A DNA stretch of 20,365 nt from Hypsibius dujardini (lineage: Eukaryota > Tardigrada > Eutardigrada > Parachela > Hypsibiidae): positions 1-20,365 of the forward strand of contig LRSR01009669.1 of NCBI GenBank assembly GCA_001579985.1, written 5' to 3'. The notes under the pieces were generated by a model. That model saw nothing but the letters and a program-made list of their open reading frames with translations, was not told the origin of the DNA and did no database searches. Below, in pieces: positions 1-10,554 of the stretch. Within the stretch, counting starts at the first letter, position 1, and the number at the start of each line of letters is the position of its first letter. The position numbers and the translations under genes were made by a program.

Positions 1-1549
1 TTGAAAAGCGTCAGAAAAGTGGTAGAGGGGTATATTCACCAAAAAGAAAAAATATTTTTGGGTATACAAAATTGCTGTGTCATGGTCCGAGGCGCATTCT
101 GCGTGATTTGGATCCACGGTCAACATTAAAGAAACTGTCAACAGTTACCGCTTTTTGGACCATCATTGGATAGCCGGGATTGAAATTGACACCTTGCATC
201 CTATTTCAGGCAGACTCGATATTGAAATAGCCTAACGGCGGCACTTTAAAGTTGCTGAACAGTTCGTATTCGTAATTGGTTATTTTAAAGGGAATCCGTC
301 TGGAATATGGTGGAAGATGATCGCTTCAATCAGGGCTGCCCAAGGGTGGTCAACTATTGGCAGTGTCCTTAACAAAGGCCGTGGACCCAAATCCCGTAGA
401 AGGCGCCACGGACCCGAATGATAATATGTACTCCGGAGGTATAGCGAGAGGTGCAATAGGAAGTGTAACTGGAAGTATAAATATATGCCGCCAAATGAAC
501 CTATTAGATTTCGTTTTTTTTACCCTCCATGACAAAAACATTCGGAAGGGCATAATTATACTTATATGGTAAATTTTTTATTTCGCATATTACAGTACGA
601 GTAAAATCAAACACAACAACAAAAAACAACGACAAGTCCGTGGAGTCAGGCAGACGACAATACGAAATTTCACCCACCCTGGAACTACCAAACTTGCACA
701 TAGCCCTACCCGATTGATTCATTGATTAGCTCACCAAAGATTTGCCTGATGCGTTCAACCGAGAATTCTGCCGTTGTTCTAACTAAGTTTTGAATCATTT
801 TAATGATTCGAAAACCCCGCAGAGCCAATCAAGAGATCAATCGAAGTAGTGTACCTGAAAATCATGCAGCTCCAACGGTCGGGCGAAATGCAAAGAAAAC
901 AGCACCAAAAACACGTAACATCCCTTGAGCCTGCACATAATCAAACTCCATTTTGAATTCCGCATCCAAAAAGTATGAAGAATGCATGTTTCAATGACAA
1001 TGGAAGATCAAAATCGAATAAAACTTAAAGGACGTAAATTCTCCAAATGCCAAAAAATGCCCGTCTTCAAGCACTTGTTATTTGGCACATGATCGAAAAT
1101 GAAGAAATAAACGTGATCCAAAATAATATAAATCATGATGTAAATGTTTTCCTAGACGCGATAAAACTCAAAAGAAACGAAAAACTGCCAAGAAAAGCAA
1201 ATAATTCGAAAAAATAAAATCGTAATTAGTTGTCTTGCAGGACATTTCCAAGACATTTTTTTCCCTCTTTAAACCGGGCATAGTTTTTTTACTTATGCGG
1301 AGCAAATTTTGTACCTCCACCATTGAAAATTTACCCCTCCCAATAAACGCCGCGTATAACGAGAGGACATCTGTTTCAGAATATTATTAGGGGGAACATG
1401 ATACAGTACACTTTTGGAAATTCAAAAATACTTCTTTTGGGCAAGCTGTTTTACCATAACTCAAAGGAGATGCTGCTACTAGCATCTTCTGGATATCATT
1501 TGTGATCAATCGGTAAAGGCTCAAATCGACGGTGCTTTTTCGCTTTCAG
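1..1549. other. Non-coding stretch, no supported gene
   Basis: Mostly AT-rich sequence with short random reading frames. No frame here has both a plausible start and a run of natural-looking protein. The last bases (about 1536-1549) form a pyrimidine-rich tract ending in TTTCAG, which reads as the splice acceptor of the following exon, so this stretch probably contains at least part of an intron or the 5' region of that gene. Isolated open pieces around 300-450 were considered and not called. Confidence 0.5.
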
Positions 1550-2985
1550 CCAAACAATGACTGATGATATTGTGAACCTTTGCGGATCAGACTGGAAACT
1601 ATTTGACACTTGGAAGCAACATATATGCTCGACCATAGCGCGAGTCTGTATTGTTTACGTAGCGTATTGGTGCCACGAACAGAACCAAGACATTGAAACT
1701 TTGTCAGGTCTTGCTGATGTTATTGAGAGAGAAGGAATTCACGGAGTACGGGCATTAACCTTGCCAGGAATCCAGACGATGTGCAACTACACGGATGAGA
1801 TTTTAGCCGCCCTTGAGCGTGGCCATCTGAAGGCCAAATCATTCTTTCTGTTTACCAAGTGTGACGACCCACAACATCGTACCTGTGGCGCCGCTAGTCC
1901 GGAACTCTGCAATCAGTTGGCTGCAAAAGTCTTTCGCTTTGTCAAGAGTCGCGAGTCGCTGGCAAGTAAGCTGGCCGGGCAGCTCCGTGACGATTATCCT
2001 CAATTCGCATGGTCAGTGTCCATAACGCAATCCCGTAGATCTTCTTTATTTGAGTACGTTGAAGAAGAGAAAAAGCACCTGATCTGGATGCAAACCGTGG
2101 GGGAGACGGCGGCAAACATTTTCAGTTGGTTTATGGGCACGAAACATGGCTGGATTGATTCTAAGGTGGGATGGCAAAACTAAACTAAAACTTTTTTTTA
2201 GGTTTTGAAAACTAAATAAAAAATGTCCTGCCTTAGCCACAATTTTTTTAAATGTACTGATTTTCATTGGCGAATGAAATCCTAAAAACGTTTTTAAAAA
2301 GATTAATTACTGTTTGTCCTCGCGGAACGCCATTTGTTGTGGATAACTGCATTGGTGCGCCATGTGAGACACGTTTAAGGAAAGTGTCTAATGATTGCTA
2401 GTTTTTGACTAGAATGTTCAGTAAGCAGCTTTGTGTTGACTAAAAAAAAAACTAAAAAACTAAACTGAACTCGTTAACTACTAAGTTTTAGCTGACTAAG
2501 GAACTAATTGGTCGACTAATTTTAGTTTTTGCCATTCCTATTTTAAGGGTCTGGAGTATGGACGGCTACATTGCTTCTATTATGATTACGAAGAAACCAC
2601 CGTGTTTTGGACAGAGCGTGTCAACATCAAGAAGGCCAGACCACAGATAAAGCTGCTGTCACCTTGGAAAAAGCTACCAGACTGGACTCCAGCTGAGCAG
2701 GAGACGATGGGCCTCGAGATTGCAAGAGCCAGAAATAGTGCTGATCCGCACAGGAGCTTCTGCTATTCCGTCAACGCTCAGCACTACAAGAGAAATTTAC
2801 TCTTTGCAATTGAGGACAGTAATGCCGAATATGAAGTTCGGGATTTTGAAAACGTTGACGGTATTATTTTTCCGCAGTATTTCGTTAAAATCCGTAAAAA
2901 GTGGAGAAGAACAGCAACATATACTGAATTGATGCCGCCGGAAATTTCATATGCTTACTACTGGCCTTTACCAAATCAAGATTGA
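1550..2985 (+). CDS. Unrecognised protein, two visible exons (348 residues from first ATG)
   Basis: Exon 1550-2165 and exon 2548-2985 join in phase 0. The first exon follows a TTTCAG acceptor and ends AAG|GTGGGA; the second follows TATTTTAAG. The first ATG (1557) would give 348 residues, but because a splice acceptor sits seven bases before it, the exon may be internal or may carry a 5'UTR, so the true start is open. The protein has ten cysteines, eight of them in the first exon, no clear signal peptide, and only one short hydrophobic run (RVCIVYVAYW, near residue 30). The second half is basic and aromatic, ending AYYWPLPNQD. Codon use and the absence of stops over about 1.05 kb of spliced sequence support coding. 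I cannot match it to a family. The intron is AT-rich with CTAAAA/TTTTAG tracts. Confidence 0.65.
2166..2547 (+). other. Intron of the 1550-2985 gene
   Basis: GTGGGA donor and TATTTTAAG acceptor, phase 0. The interior is rich in repeated ACTAAA / TTTAGT words that can pair weakly (around 2453-2480 with 2502-2530). No coding sequence is seen inside. Confidence 0.6.
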
Positions 2986-3609
2986 TCTCGAGAAAAACTA
3001 TTCCGGCAATCGGTAAATAAATTAATCTCCCGCAGAGAGAAGCACTCAACCTCTATTTTTCCCTGCGGAAGGTCGGATTCTCCCTACTTCTAGACTACTT
3101 TTGAGAGTATAAAATCTTCCTGCATCATTTTTATCACGGAGGCGACAGGGAACTCCGCCTCTCCGCGGCGGAGTGTTCCGGTGACTGTTTTGTTGATGGC
3201 TGCTGCAGGAACCTGATGTGGGGAATTTGGCATTCCGATTGCGTCGCCAAATTACTGGCTTTATTTGAATCTTCCGCGCGAGTCCCGCAAGGATGATGAG
3301 AGTTTTTATTTTCCGCCTCATGGTATATATTAAGGAAGTGAGCTTTGAAGCATGTTTGGAAACCCTCGCCTTCGTGTCTGTCGTCTGCTGCGCAAGGACG
3401 CTTTCAGCTGATGGAATCCTACTGCCTGCTTACTTGATTGGCACTGCTGGCAGATCACTTGGCCGAGGAAACTACATTTCTGTCTAGCTTCGGTGTTCGA
3501 ATTCGAATCAGATTCCGCAAGGTTTTTTATAGATATCTTTTCCGAGCCTTAATTGGTTTCACATATCTCAACGAGCGCCGAGTTCCGATTGCTTGTAGCT
3601 ATTCGTCGA
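2986..3609. other. Intergenic stretch, no supported gene
   Basis: This holds the short 3'UTR region of the upstream gene and then mixed-composition sequence. Short open frames of 60-90 codons are present on both strands but overlap one another and lack domain-like composition or matching splice signals. Confidence 0.4.
3016..3021 (+). terminator. Candidate polyadenylation signal
   Basis: An AATAAA hexamer lies about 30 bases after the TGA stop of the preceding plus-strand gene, the expected place for a 3'-end signal with a short 3'UTR. The hexamer is common in AT-rich DNA, so position is the main support. Confidence 0.45.
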
Positions 3610-3700
3610 ACGCCGTGCTAGGCAGCGTCGGGCGGATGGGGGGGGGCACCATAAAATCGTGCCCCCCCCCCCAAATTCGGTCGTGCCAGTAGCACTTCAT
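3610..3700. repeat. G/C-run hairpin (imperfect palindrome, about 40-bp arms)
   Basis: A run of nine G (3638-3646) followed by CAC is mirrored by GTG and a run of eleven C (3662-3672), with a short AT loop between. Pairing continues imperfectly outward: GTGCTAGGCAGCGTCGGGCGG on the left resembles the reverse complement of the sequence up to about 3700. The arms are too alike for chance, but the homopolymer runs may be of uncertain length. Confidence 0.6.
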
Positions 3701-3722
3701 TGGTTCCATTGTTAAGGATTGG

Positions 3723-3809
3723 GCCTCAGACACGACTTTTTTGCCCTGTCCCCCTATGCCCCGTAGGTAGGCCATATGGTTAAGGATTTGAAAAATTCGT
3801 GTTTGAGGC
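3723..3809. repeat. Short inverted repeat, about 20-bp arms
   Basis: GCCTCAGACACGACTTTTTT (3723-3742) pairs with AAAAATTCGTGTTTGAGGC (3791-3809) with few mismatches, around a 48-base spacer. It directly follows the G/C hairpin and may belong to the same non-autonomous element. No target-site duplication was identified. Confidence 0.45.
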
Positions 3810-4150
3810 AAGAGTGTCCCCACTCCCAGCTGCCAGCCTCCGCCCAACGATGGGTGCTGCAGGTTGTTCGTGTTCGTAGTAGTTGTGATGGCCTTGTCTT
3901 TTTTAGTCTATTCGTTTCGTTCATAGTTATAAAAATAATTATATTTATAGAATGACTCTCGGCGAGCTGAATATCTACGGGCAAAAGCTCTATTGCCTTA
4001 TGTTAACGCGTAGCTGACCGCTTATTATACAACGTGGATAAAGAAGTACGTTAATTGTTAAGGTCGAAAAATGATTGCTTTTGCACACGGTGCTCCGCAG
4101 TGTCTGCTTATGTGAAATTCGACGCATGAAAACTACGAAAACTTGGTACA

Positions 4151-4590
4151 CCACATCCTGAACACTCCGAGCGAGTTGTAAACCCTCTCTTCAAATGATC
4201 CGTCCGACTTCCGCCCGTAATTTCCGGTACTTTAATTTGTCGATTCGCTCTTCTTTGTAAGTAGAACTGCGACCAATCTCTTCTCTGGTTTAACCTGGCG
4301 GCGTCCTGTCCTGTCTCAAATTTCCGCGCAATCTTCAGTAAAGCCTCGTCCAAATTGAATGGGCGCAGCACGACGGCTTAAAAGCCAAGGAATCAAGACA
4401 AGGCTCTAAAGGTTGCGCGGAACTCTGAGACACGGGACAGGACGCCGCCAGGTTAAAGCAGAAGGAGTCCGATCCAGTCCAACTCACAACGGAGGACGCG
4501 GAGTCGCGGACCGACAATTATTACGGGAGTAAGTCGAACGGGCCACGTGAACGGGGAGTTCACGGCTCGGACGGAGTCTTCCGGGTGTGG
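4151..4590. repeat. Long imperfect inverted repeat, about 200-bp arms, possible retroelement remnant
   Basis: The left arm (about 4151-4350) is the inverted copy of the right arm (about 4397-4590), around a 46-base spacer. Similarity is highest at TTTAACCTGGCGGCGTCCTG and weaker toward the outer ends. Translated outward from the centre, both arms give related peptides starting [DE]TGQDAARL and ending near SGCG. Beyond the right arm the frame reads RNQDCWKCG, which recalls the start of a retroelement zinc knuckle but lacks the rest of that motif. The frames are broken, so I call a repeat, not a gene. The retroelement origin is inference. Confidence 0.55.
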
Positions 4591-4738
4591 CAATAAGGCG
4601 CATCTACGGCCGGGATGTCTCCTTATTAGAAATCAGGACTGCTGGAAGTGCGGAATGACTTAAAGTAACTGGAGGAATTTGTATGGGCTGATTTTGGGCG
4701 CTATTGCGCCGTCCCCCTCGACTGGTAAATTTGCAGCT

Positions 4739-4744
4739 TTTATT
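4739..4744 (-). terminator. Candidate polyadenylation signal for the PAN-like gene
   Basis: An AATAAA hexamer on the minus strand lies about 75 bases past the TGA stop of the PAN/Apple-like gene. Confidence 0.4.
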
Positions 4745-4817
4745 TATGTTTCCTGCAGTAAATAATCTGAACCATTCTCTAAATTCTAGCCGGTGTGGCG
4801 ATTCATTTCATTGCAAT

Positions 4818-6135
4818 TCAGGAAAAATACGAGGCGGCGTAATTATCGATTGCATTGAAATTCAAAACCGTCTTGCACTTTAAAAAGCAGCCGTTGTTGT
4901 CAGTTTTGAAGGTAACCGCGTTGCAGCACGGGTGGATGCGGCACAGCTGCAGGCACGTCTTCTCACTGGCTACCTCTAGTCTGATCACGCCTCCGAATAG
5001 GCCGTCCAGATTCAGTTCAACGCTTGACGGTTCCTTCACCGCGATGTCATCATCGACGTAGTCCATATTCTTCTTCACCGTGAAGGCCTTACTGGAGACT
5101 GCCATTAGCGAGTGACTGACGTCGCGGACTAGCCACGAACTTTCCGTATCGTCAAACGCTTGGCAGAAACCGGTGTTGAGGTCGAACGAGACGAACCGGC
5201 AGCCTATGACCTGCCTGTTAATATCGTTTTTCTGATATACTTGAATTAATTTTATACCCAATGATTTTACGTTTTCTCACAATGTTTTAGTTTATATAGT
5301 TAGTTAATATTAATTAATTGAGTGATTTCCGAGATTTTAAGATTAAATATTAGAAACTGTTCTACAGATTGGTTTCAAAATATGTATTCTTCAGTGTAAT
5401 TTTTCTTCAAGACCTCCGTTCTTTCATGCTTAGACGGTTTGACCGAATTCGATAAACTTAACTGGATGTGAAAAATAGAGGTGTTACTAAAAAATTAGAG
5501 ATCATGACCTGACTGTTTGGTAAATGACCAAGGTCCGGCCAAAAATAACCAAAATTGGCTATTTCTAGCATTTTTGGAGGAAAAGAGGTCCCCGCACGCC
5601 GTCAGCAGAAAAAAAATGTAAAAATACGAAGTCTTTCGCACGTTGTTAATAGATCATATATCGAGTACTTACAAAAATACTTTATTTCGGTTAGTCTAGG
5701 AACCAGTAAGCGGCCTGTGGTAAAAAACACTGAATATTATTGTATGAAAAAAAGGCTAAAATCGCTTGCTATAAAACCCGTTGAATGATGCGATACTCTT
5801 CTTTACAAAAACATTTACCTGCAAGCTTCCAGGCATTCGCGACTGTTTGTTCGGCTGACCTTAGTGAAAGTCTGGGCGGTGATGTTGACCGCCTTCCAGC
5901 TCTGGAGTTCAAGGACCGTGCTTGGATCAGCGGGTACGGGCGAAGGGACCTTGCCCTGAGCCTCTACCTTTGTCCGAATGGTTGCCACTTTTTGTTTGGA
6001 TTTTGCCACCTGTTAGGCGAGGTCGCCGACGGCGTACCGTGTGAGGAAGATCCCGGACTGCATTTGATGGAATAGCTGGAAGACGTTACGAGGCAGGTGG
6101 GCTCGGATGTGGGACACGGTGGGCGGTGGGGATTG
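4818..6135 (-). CDS. Protein with two PAN/Apple-like modules; upstream exon has an in-frame TAA
   Basis: Two minus-strand exons join in phase 2: 6135-5819 (acceptor TTTTTCAAAACAG, donor AG|GTAAATG) and 5214-4818 (acceptor TTAACAG, stop TGA). The splice recreates an arginine inside ECLEACR|QVIGCRF. The joined protein has two cysteine clusters with almost identical spacing: C-x3-C-x5-C-x11-C across the junction, and C-x3-C-x4-CC-x11-C in EKTCLQLCRIHPCC onward. That spacing fits PAN/Apple modules, which usually mediate protein or carbohydrate binding in secreted proteins. The 5' end, including any signal peptide, is not found. A TAA at 6013-6015 interrupts the upstream exon in the frame that is open on both sides, so this may be a decayed allele, a pseudogene or a sequence error. 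An alternative is that the exon starts at 6009, right after CTAACAG. Confidence 0.7.
5215..5818 (-). other. Intron of the PAN-like gene
   Basis: GTAAATG donor and TTAACAG acceptor. The interior is AT-rich with no coding content that I can support. Confidence 0.6.
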
Positions 6136-7593
6136 CTGTTTTGAAAAACGAAAAAGATAGACTTTATTTTGAAAATAGTAGAATCTCGTATAAGCGCTAA
6201 TTGTCAACTACTGTACATCGTCATTAAACCAAATCGTTTTAACACCACAAACTAATTACATCAATGATTTTTTGGAAAAATATAAATCTCAATAAGTAAA
6301 ATATTAAAATAAGATGGACATTTTCCGGTCACAATTTGTCGAAACTCTTTTTTTCAGAATCGCTCTTTTTATTGTGAAAGAAATCTTTCAGCGGCGCAGC
6401 AATTTTTAAATTCTTAGAAAAAAATGTTTATGGATTGCATTAAGGTGAAGGATCACTGTCGACTTAAACCTTTTCCGATCAACCACAAACGGCAGCCAAG
6501 AATTATGAACTAGCAAATAACTGCTGTTACCCGTGTTAATATGCAAATCGACAAATGGAACATTCACATACGTGATTGTGAGATACCGACCGTATTCACA
6601 ATATTTACAAAAACATTTACGAAAAATAAGCAAAAATGACTTTTCGTTTTTACACTTAAGTTTGTGCATGTTAAAGAATATTTAAAACAAATTAGCGTTA
6701 GTTCTCTAGAACTTTTACTAATGAATTTAAAATTGAAGCTTATGGGCTCGCATGAAAAATGACGTCCGGGTGAGGGGACGGAGCTACCGCATACTGTCAT
6801 GGAAAAAATGTGCAAAAACTTTGGCCAGAAAACTCGGGACGCTCAGTTTGTCAAGAGACAATTTTTTACCACATTGGAAAAAATGTGGCTTGCTTTCACG
6901 TTATTTCATTGCCCATTTCTATATCGAAAGATATAGTTAACAACTGAATATAAAGCAATAAAATTATTGTGTCTAGAAATGGAACATTTACCGCAGCACT
7001 AATTGCATAACATACGGGGCTTTACACTTTAAATTTTATTCTGATTGAAATAGTCGTATTAGACAGCCAACACTAGTGTGGAAGAAAACGATTACGTCCT
7101 TAAGAGGTATGGAAAAAAAATCAACCGGGTTGGACAAAATGGTCCCACACAAATTGGATATAACTGGCAAGATATTTTTAGTGTTGCTGACACAATTGCC
7201 GCATTTTGGACGAAAACAACCTTAGCCGTAGGTCGATCCTTAGGTCGATCCGTCGATCGATCCCTAGGGATCCAGGACACTGACACATGTCCATGTGGAA
7301 ATACACCGCGCACGTCTGCTTCTTGAGAAGACAGACACTTACGCACGAGTGACAACTCAATTGTAATTCCAGTGCAACAGTCGTTCGCAGAATGCCAGAA
7401 AACATCGGAAATTCCGGACGTGTCTAACTTATTTTGACCAGAATTATACTTTCAGCTATACCGTTTCCACGTAATCGCGTAAATGCCGTGCGCCTTCGAA
7501 TCGGCACGTACAATAGGATACATGCGCACCCACGTGAAAATGTATCCCACATCAGTTTTGTTTACCGATGCATATGCACACGTGGCCAGATTA
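6136..7593. other. AT-rich stretch upstream of the PAN-like gene, no supported exon
   Basis: Missing 5' exons of the minus-strand PAN-like gene may lie here, but none could be fixed. A minus-strand open frame at 6406-6669 contains a protein-like run (YGRYLTITYVNVPFVDLHIN), but it lacks a convincing acceptor and donor pair. Around 7232-7270 a small cluster of GGTCGATCC/GATC repeats is seen. Confidence 0.4.
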
Positions 7594-7775
7594 CTGGGTG
7601 GCAGAGTTCGAACCACTCTTTAGCTGGGGCAAGCAAAACTGGGTGGCCCGAGTTTGAGCCAAACATCTAGTATTGATGGCCCGAGTTTGAGCCACACATC
7701 CAGTATTGATGGCCCGAGTTTGAGCCAAACACCCAGTAATGATGACCCGAGTTTGAGCCACATATCCACTATTGA
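7594..7775. repeat. 33-bp tandem repeat, four copies plus a diverged leading copy
   Basis: Units at 7644-7676, 7677-7709, 7710-7742 and 7743-7775 share TGGCCCGAGTTTGAGCC followed by AAACAYCYAGTATTGA, with a few substitutions each. A related but longer unit beginning CTGGGTGGCAGAGTTCGAAC lies just upstream. The period is a multiple of three, which is why several frames stay open across it; I do not regard these as coding. On the minus strand the leading unit contains GGTTCGAAC, close to a tRNA-type B box. Confidence 0.85.
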
Positions 7776-8709
7776 GGTCATGTGTGTATGATCGGAGTGG
7801 GTCGCTGAAAAACAAATATGGTTATGTGTGTGTGCGTTTAGATGACGGGGCTCCTTGTCGGGTCTCTTGTTTAAATTTTTTCTGTCTTTCATCTGAAATT
7901 CATTCACGGGATGTTTAGGTTCTAATTACGCAAAAAAAGTTGACAGTGACTGCAACAAGTTGCAAGAAAATTGCTCTGTGGTATCCCAGCATTCAAAATG
8001 GCTGCCTCACTCTTTTTGATTCCCACCTTGATTTTTTCCACCATTGAAATTTTTTACCACATGGTAAAATTCTTCAGAATTACAAGTTCAATTTGCATCT
8101 TTGGGCAAATTAAGTTAAAAAATGACATACATCTTATGCTAGATAATAAACCATTTAAAAAAAGGGTTATTCAACTTGAAATCTAATTTTGTTTTGAGTT
8201 TTGGAGAAGATCGTAAAGATATTGCTCTTTCGCATATCACATTGATCTGAATTTTTTATTAGGCAGTCTGGATGGATTGCTGCGTGCTTGTTGACGACGT
8301 AGAACGGGCAAAAGAAGATTGCCTCAACTCGGCTGGATAAAGCTTCTGTATCTTCCCAGTTGCAGCCACCGAGAAAAAAAACCGTTAGCGAACAGCGAGT
8401 GCGTATCTCCTTATCATATAATACCATTAGGGGAAACGATTGCACGACACCATTATCTGGAGAGCAGTTTATATATATAAGACAGGCAAAAAAAGCGGGC
8501 TGGCGACCAAATAAAATTCTATCAGCAAAGGAAGAAATTGAACAGCGCGAGAGAAAATGGAACGAGGACGCTTTTTAATTGCTGATCTCCGTCCGCGTCG
8601 TCGGCGGGGTGAGATGAAGTGCCGTAAAAGGCTCATGATCTCCGCGAGAAAGAAGAACACAACGGGATGAAGACGAGCGAGAGAAGGGGCGATTCGATTG
8701 ACAGTGAAT
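7776..8709. other. Intergenic stretch 3' of secreted-protein gene A
   Basis: Mostly non-coding. A possible short terminal exon on the minus strand (8259-8351) ends in TAA overlapping an AATAAA, but it has no partner exon. An ATTAAA on the minus strand (8574-8579), about 130 bases past the stop of gene A, is a possible 3'-end signal for that gene. Confidence 0.4.
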
Positions 8710-10489
8710 TTATGGTTCGTCAACGATCTCAGAGTTCAATTTCTGCTCGTTAATCCGCGCAGCCAGATACTGAATCAGCCGCGCCTTGCAGAGCCGGTAG
8801 TCCGTGCAGTCATCCCACAGCATGGGTCTCTGCAGCTGTGGGAAAGCCCGAAGACGGTTGATGACCGGAGAGTCCAGGGTGCCTCGGACGGCCGGGAGCT
8901 CGATCGGTTTCAGGCGGAGGAATCGAGCCTTCCCGGGATACGGTCGTGCTGAAATGAAATCACGCGAGAGGGTCAGCAAAGTTCAATTTTAAATTGGTAT
9001 AATCTGTTTTTCATTTTTTAATTTGAACTTAAAGTCGCGTCAGAACTGTTTTTTTTAACTACGGTCGAATTTCAGCTTGGTACAAGTCATTGTTTAATTA
9101 GCATTTGAAGTCGATACAAATTAATTTTTCAACTTGAATTTCAAATTGTTAGCACCTGTTTTTTAATTAAAATTCCAAGTTCGTGCAGTACAAACCATTT
9201 CTCACTAAGAATTTTAAGTTGGCACAAACCATTTTTCAATTAGAATTTCAAACTTTAATTAGAAACCATAAATCGCATTTCATATTTTGCCTGTAATTTA
9301 GTTGTTTCCTTTTCTACCCATTTCTCCATGACACTGTTTAGTCGCCTTTTATATTGCTGTATCTGGAACCACGCCCTCTGTAGTCAAATTTAATTTTTTT
9401 GCTGGCGGTTATCGGATCTTTATAAAACGAAAAATTGGTTAAATTGGTTAAATTGACAGACGAGAAAGAAAATCTTGCCGCAGCTTTTGAAATTACTTTT
9501 TTTCAAAAATGGTGTTAATAAAAACTTATTTTCTCCTGACAAGTGAAATTGTAAATACACAAAGACAAATAACCGAAGTGTCAATATTAATTTTCGCACT
9601 GCACATAGACCTGTATGTGAATTTAACTAAGGCTACTCAAACGAGATATGAATGGTGGAAATGACATCATTTTGTCCCCTTTCATTTCTTGTATGGAGAG
9701 GCGCCTGAATTGGGAACAACTGAATTGATGTGTCGTCAAGGTTCCACCTTTTTCTTGCATGTCAAATTACTGTCTGGAAAAATGGGGCACTCGAGTATGC
9801 TTTCGTACGTCTTTCCTTTCAAGATACGCATCTAACCGGAAGAACATGCACTCACTCTTACTAGGAACAAATGAATCACGCTGTTTGCCTGGAATAAAAC
9901 AAATCTGTGGCGAAACTGTTGGAAGCGACATTACACTTCCGTAGAGTTCCATTAGACATTACAGCGACGTTACAATTCCAATTGAGCCGTATGAGGGAAT
10001 GCGGTTAGATCATATAATCATAATCAAACCTTGACGATCTATGACACTTAAAAAACTCAAGTGAGCCACGCCCATTGTAACCAAGATCGATTCACATGCA
10101 AAGTATAGCATTTGTATGCAAAGCGCAAGTGACGTCCGTGTTGAATGTTGCTTACTGTAGACGTTGCCATATAAAGTCGTATCGTGCATGCCAAACGAAT
10201 TACTTCATATTTTAATAGTCATTTTAATGGATGTAATTAAATGAAATTATTGACGTTCACAAAATACACTTTAATATCGATTGACATCAACGTAAATGTA
10301 ATTCGGAGCAGGTTAACATGATCCGACCGGATGAACATACTAGCTGTTCGGGAACACTACATTAAACATTAGTAAACGGTAGCAAACACTAGTCTCCCTT
10401 ACCTACATTATAAACGTAACCTAAACTAAATTGGTTTTTATATGTTTGAAATCTGAAATCGTTTGTCTGTCCATCTGTGTGTCCGTCGA

Positions 10490-10554
<65 letters not shown>

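Noticed and set aside
300-480. Open segments in all three plus frames, such as DRFNQGCPRVVNYWQCP and SIRAAQGWSTIGSVL
   Set aside because: Each looks somewhat protein-like, but they overlap in different frames, are short, and lack matching donor and acceptor sites.
6406-6669. Minus-strand frame of 87 codons upstream of the PAN-like gene
   Set aside because: Part of it looks natural, but no acceptor and donor fit it to the downstream exon and it shows no cysteine pattern or leader.
7591-7907. Minus-strand frames with an 11-residue repeat (AQTRAINTGCL, WLKLGPSILDV)
   Set aside because: The 33-bp DNA period is divisible by three, so all frames repeat. Two frames are open at once and neither has a leader or splice signals.
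9759-9952. Open frames of 61 codons on both strands
   Set aside because: They lie in the intron of gene A, overlap one another on opposite strands and show no recognisable motif.
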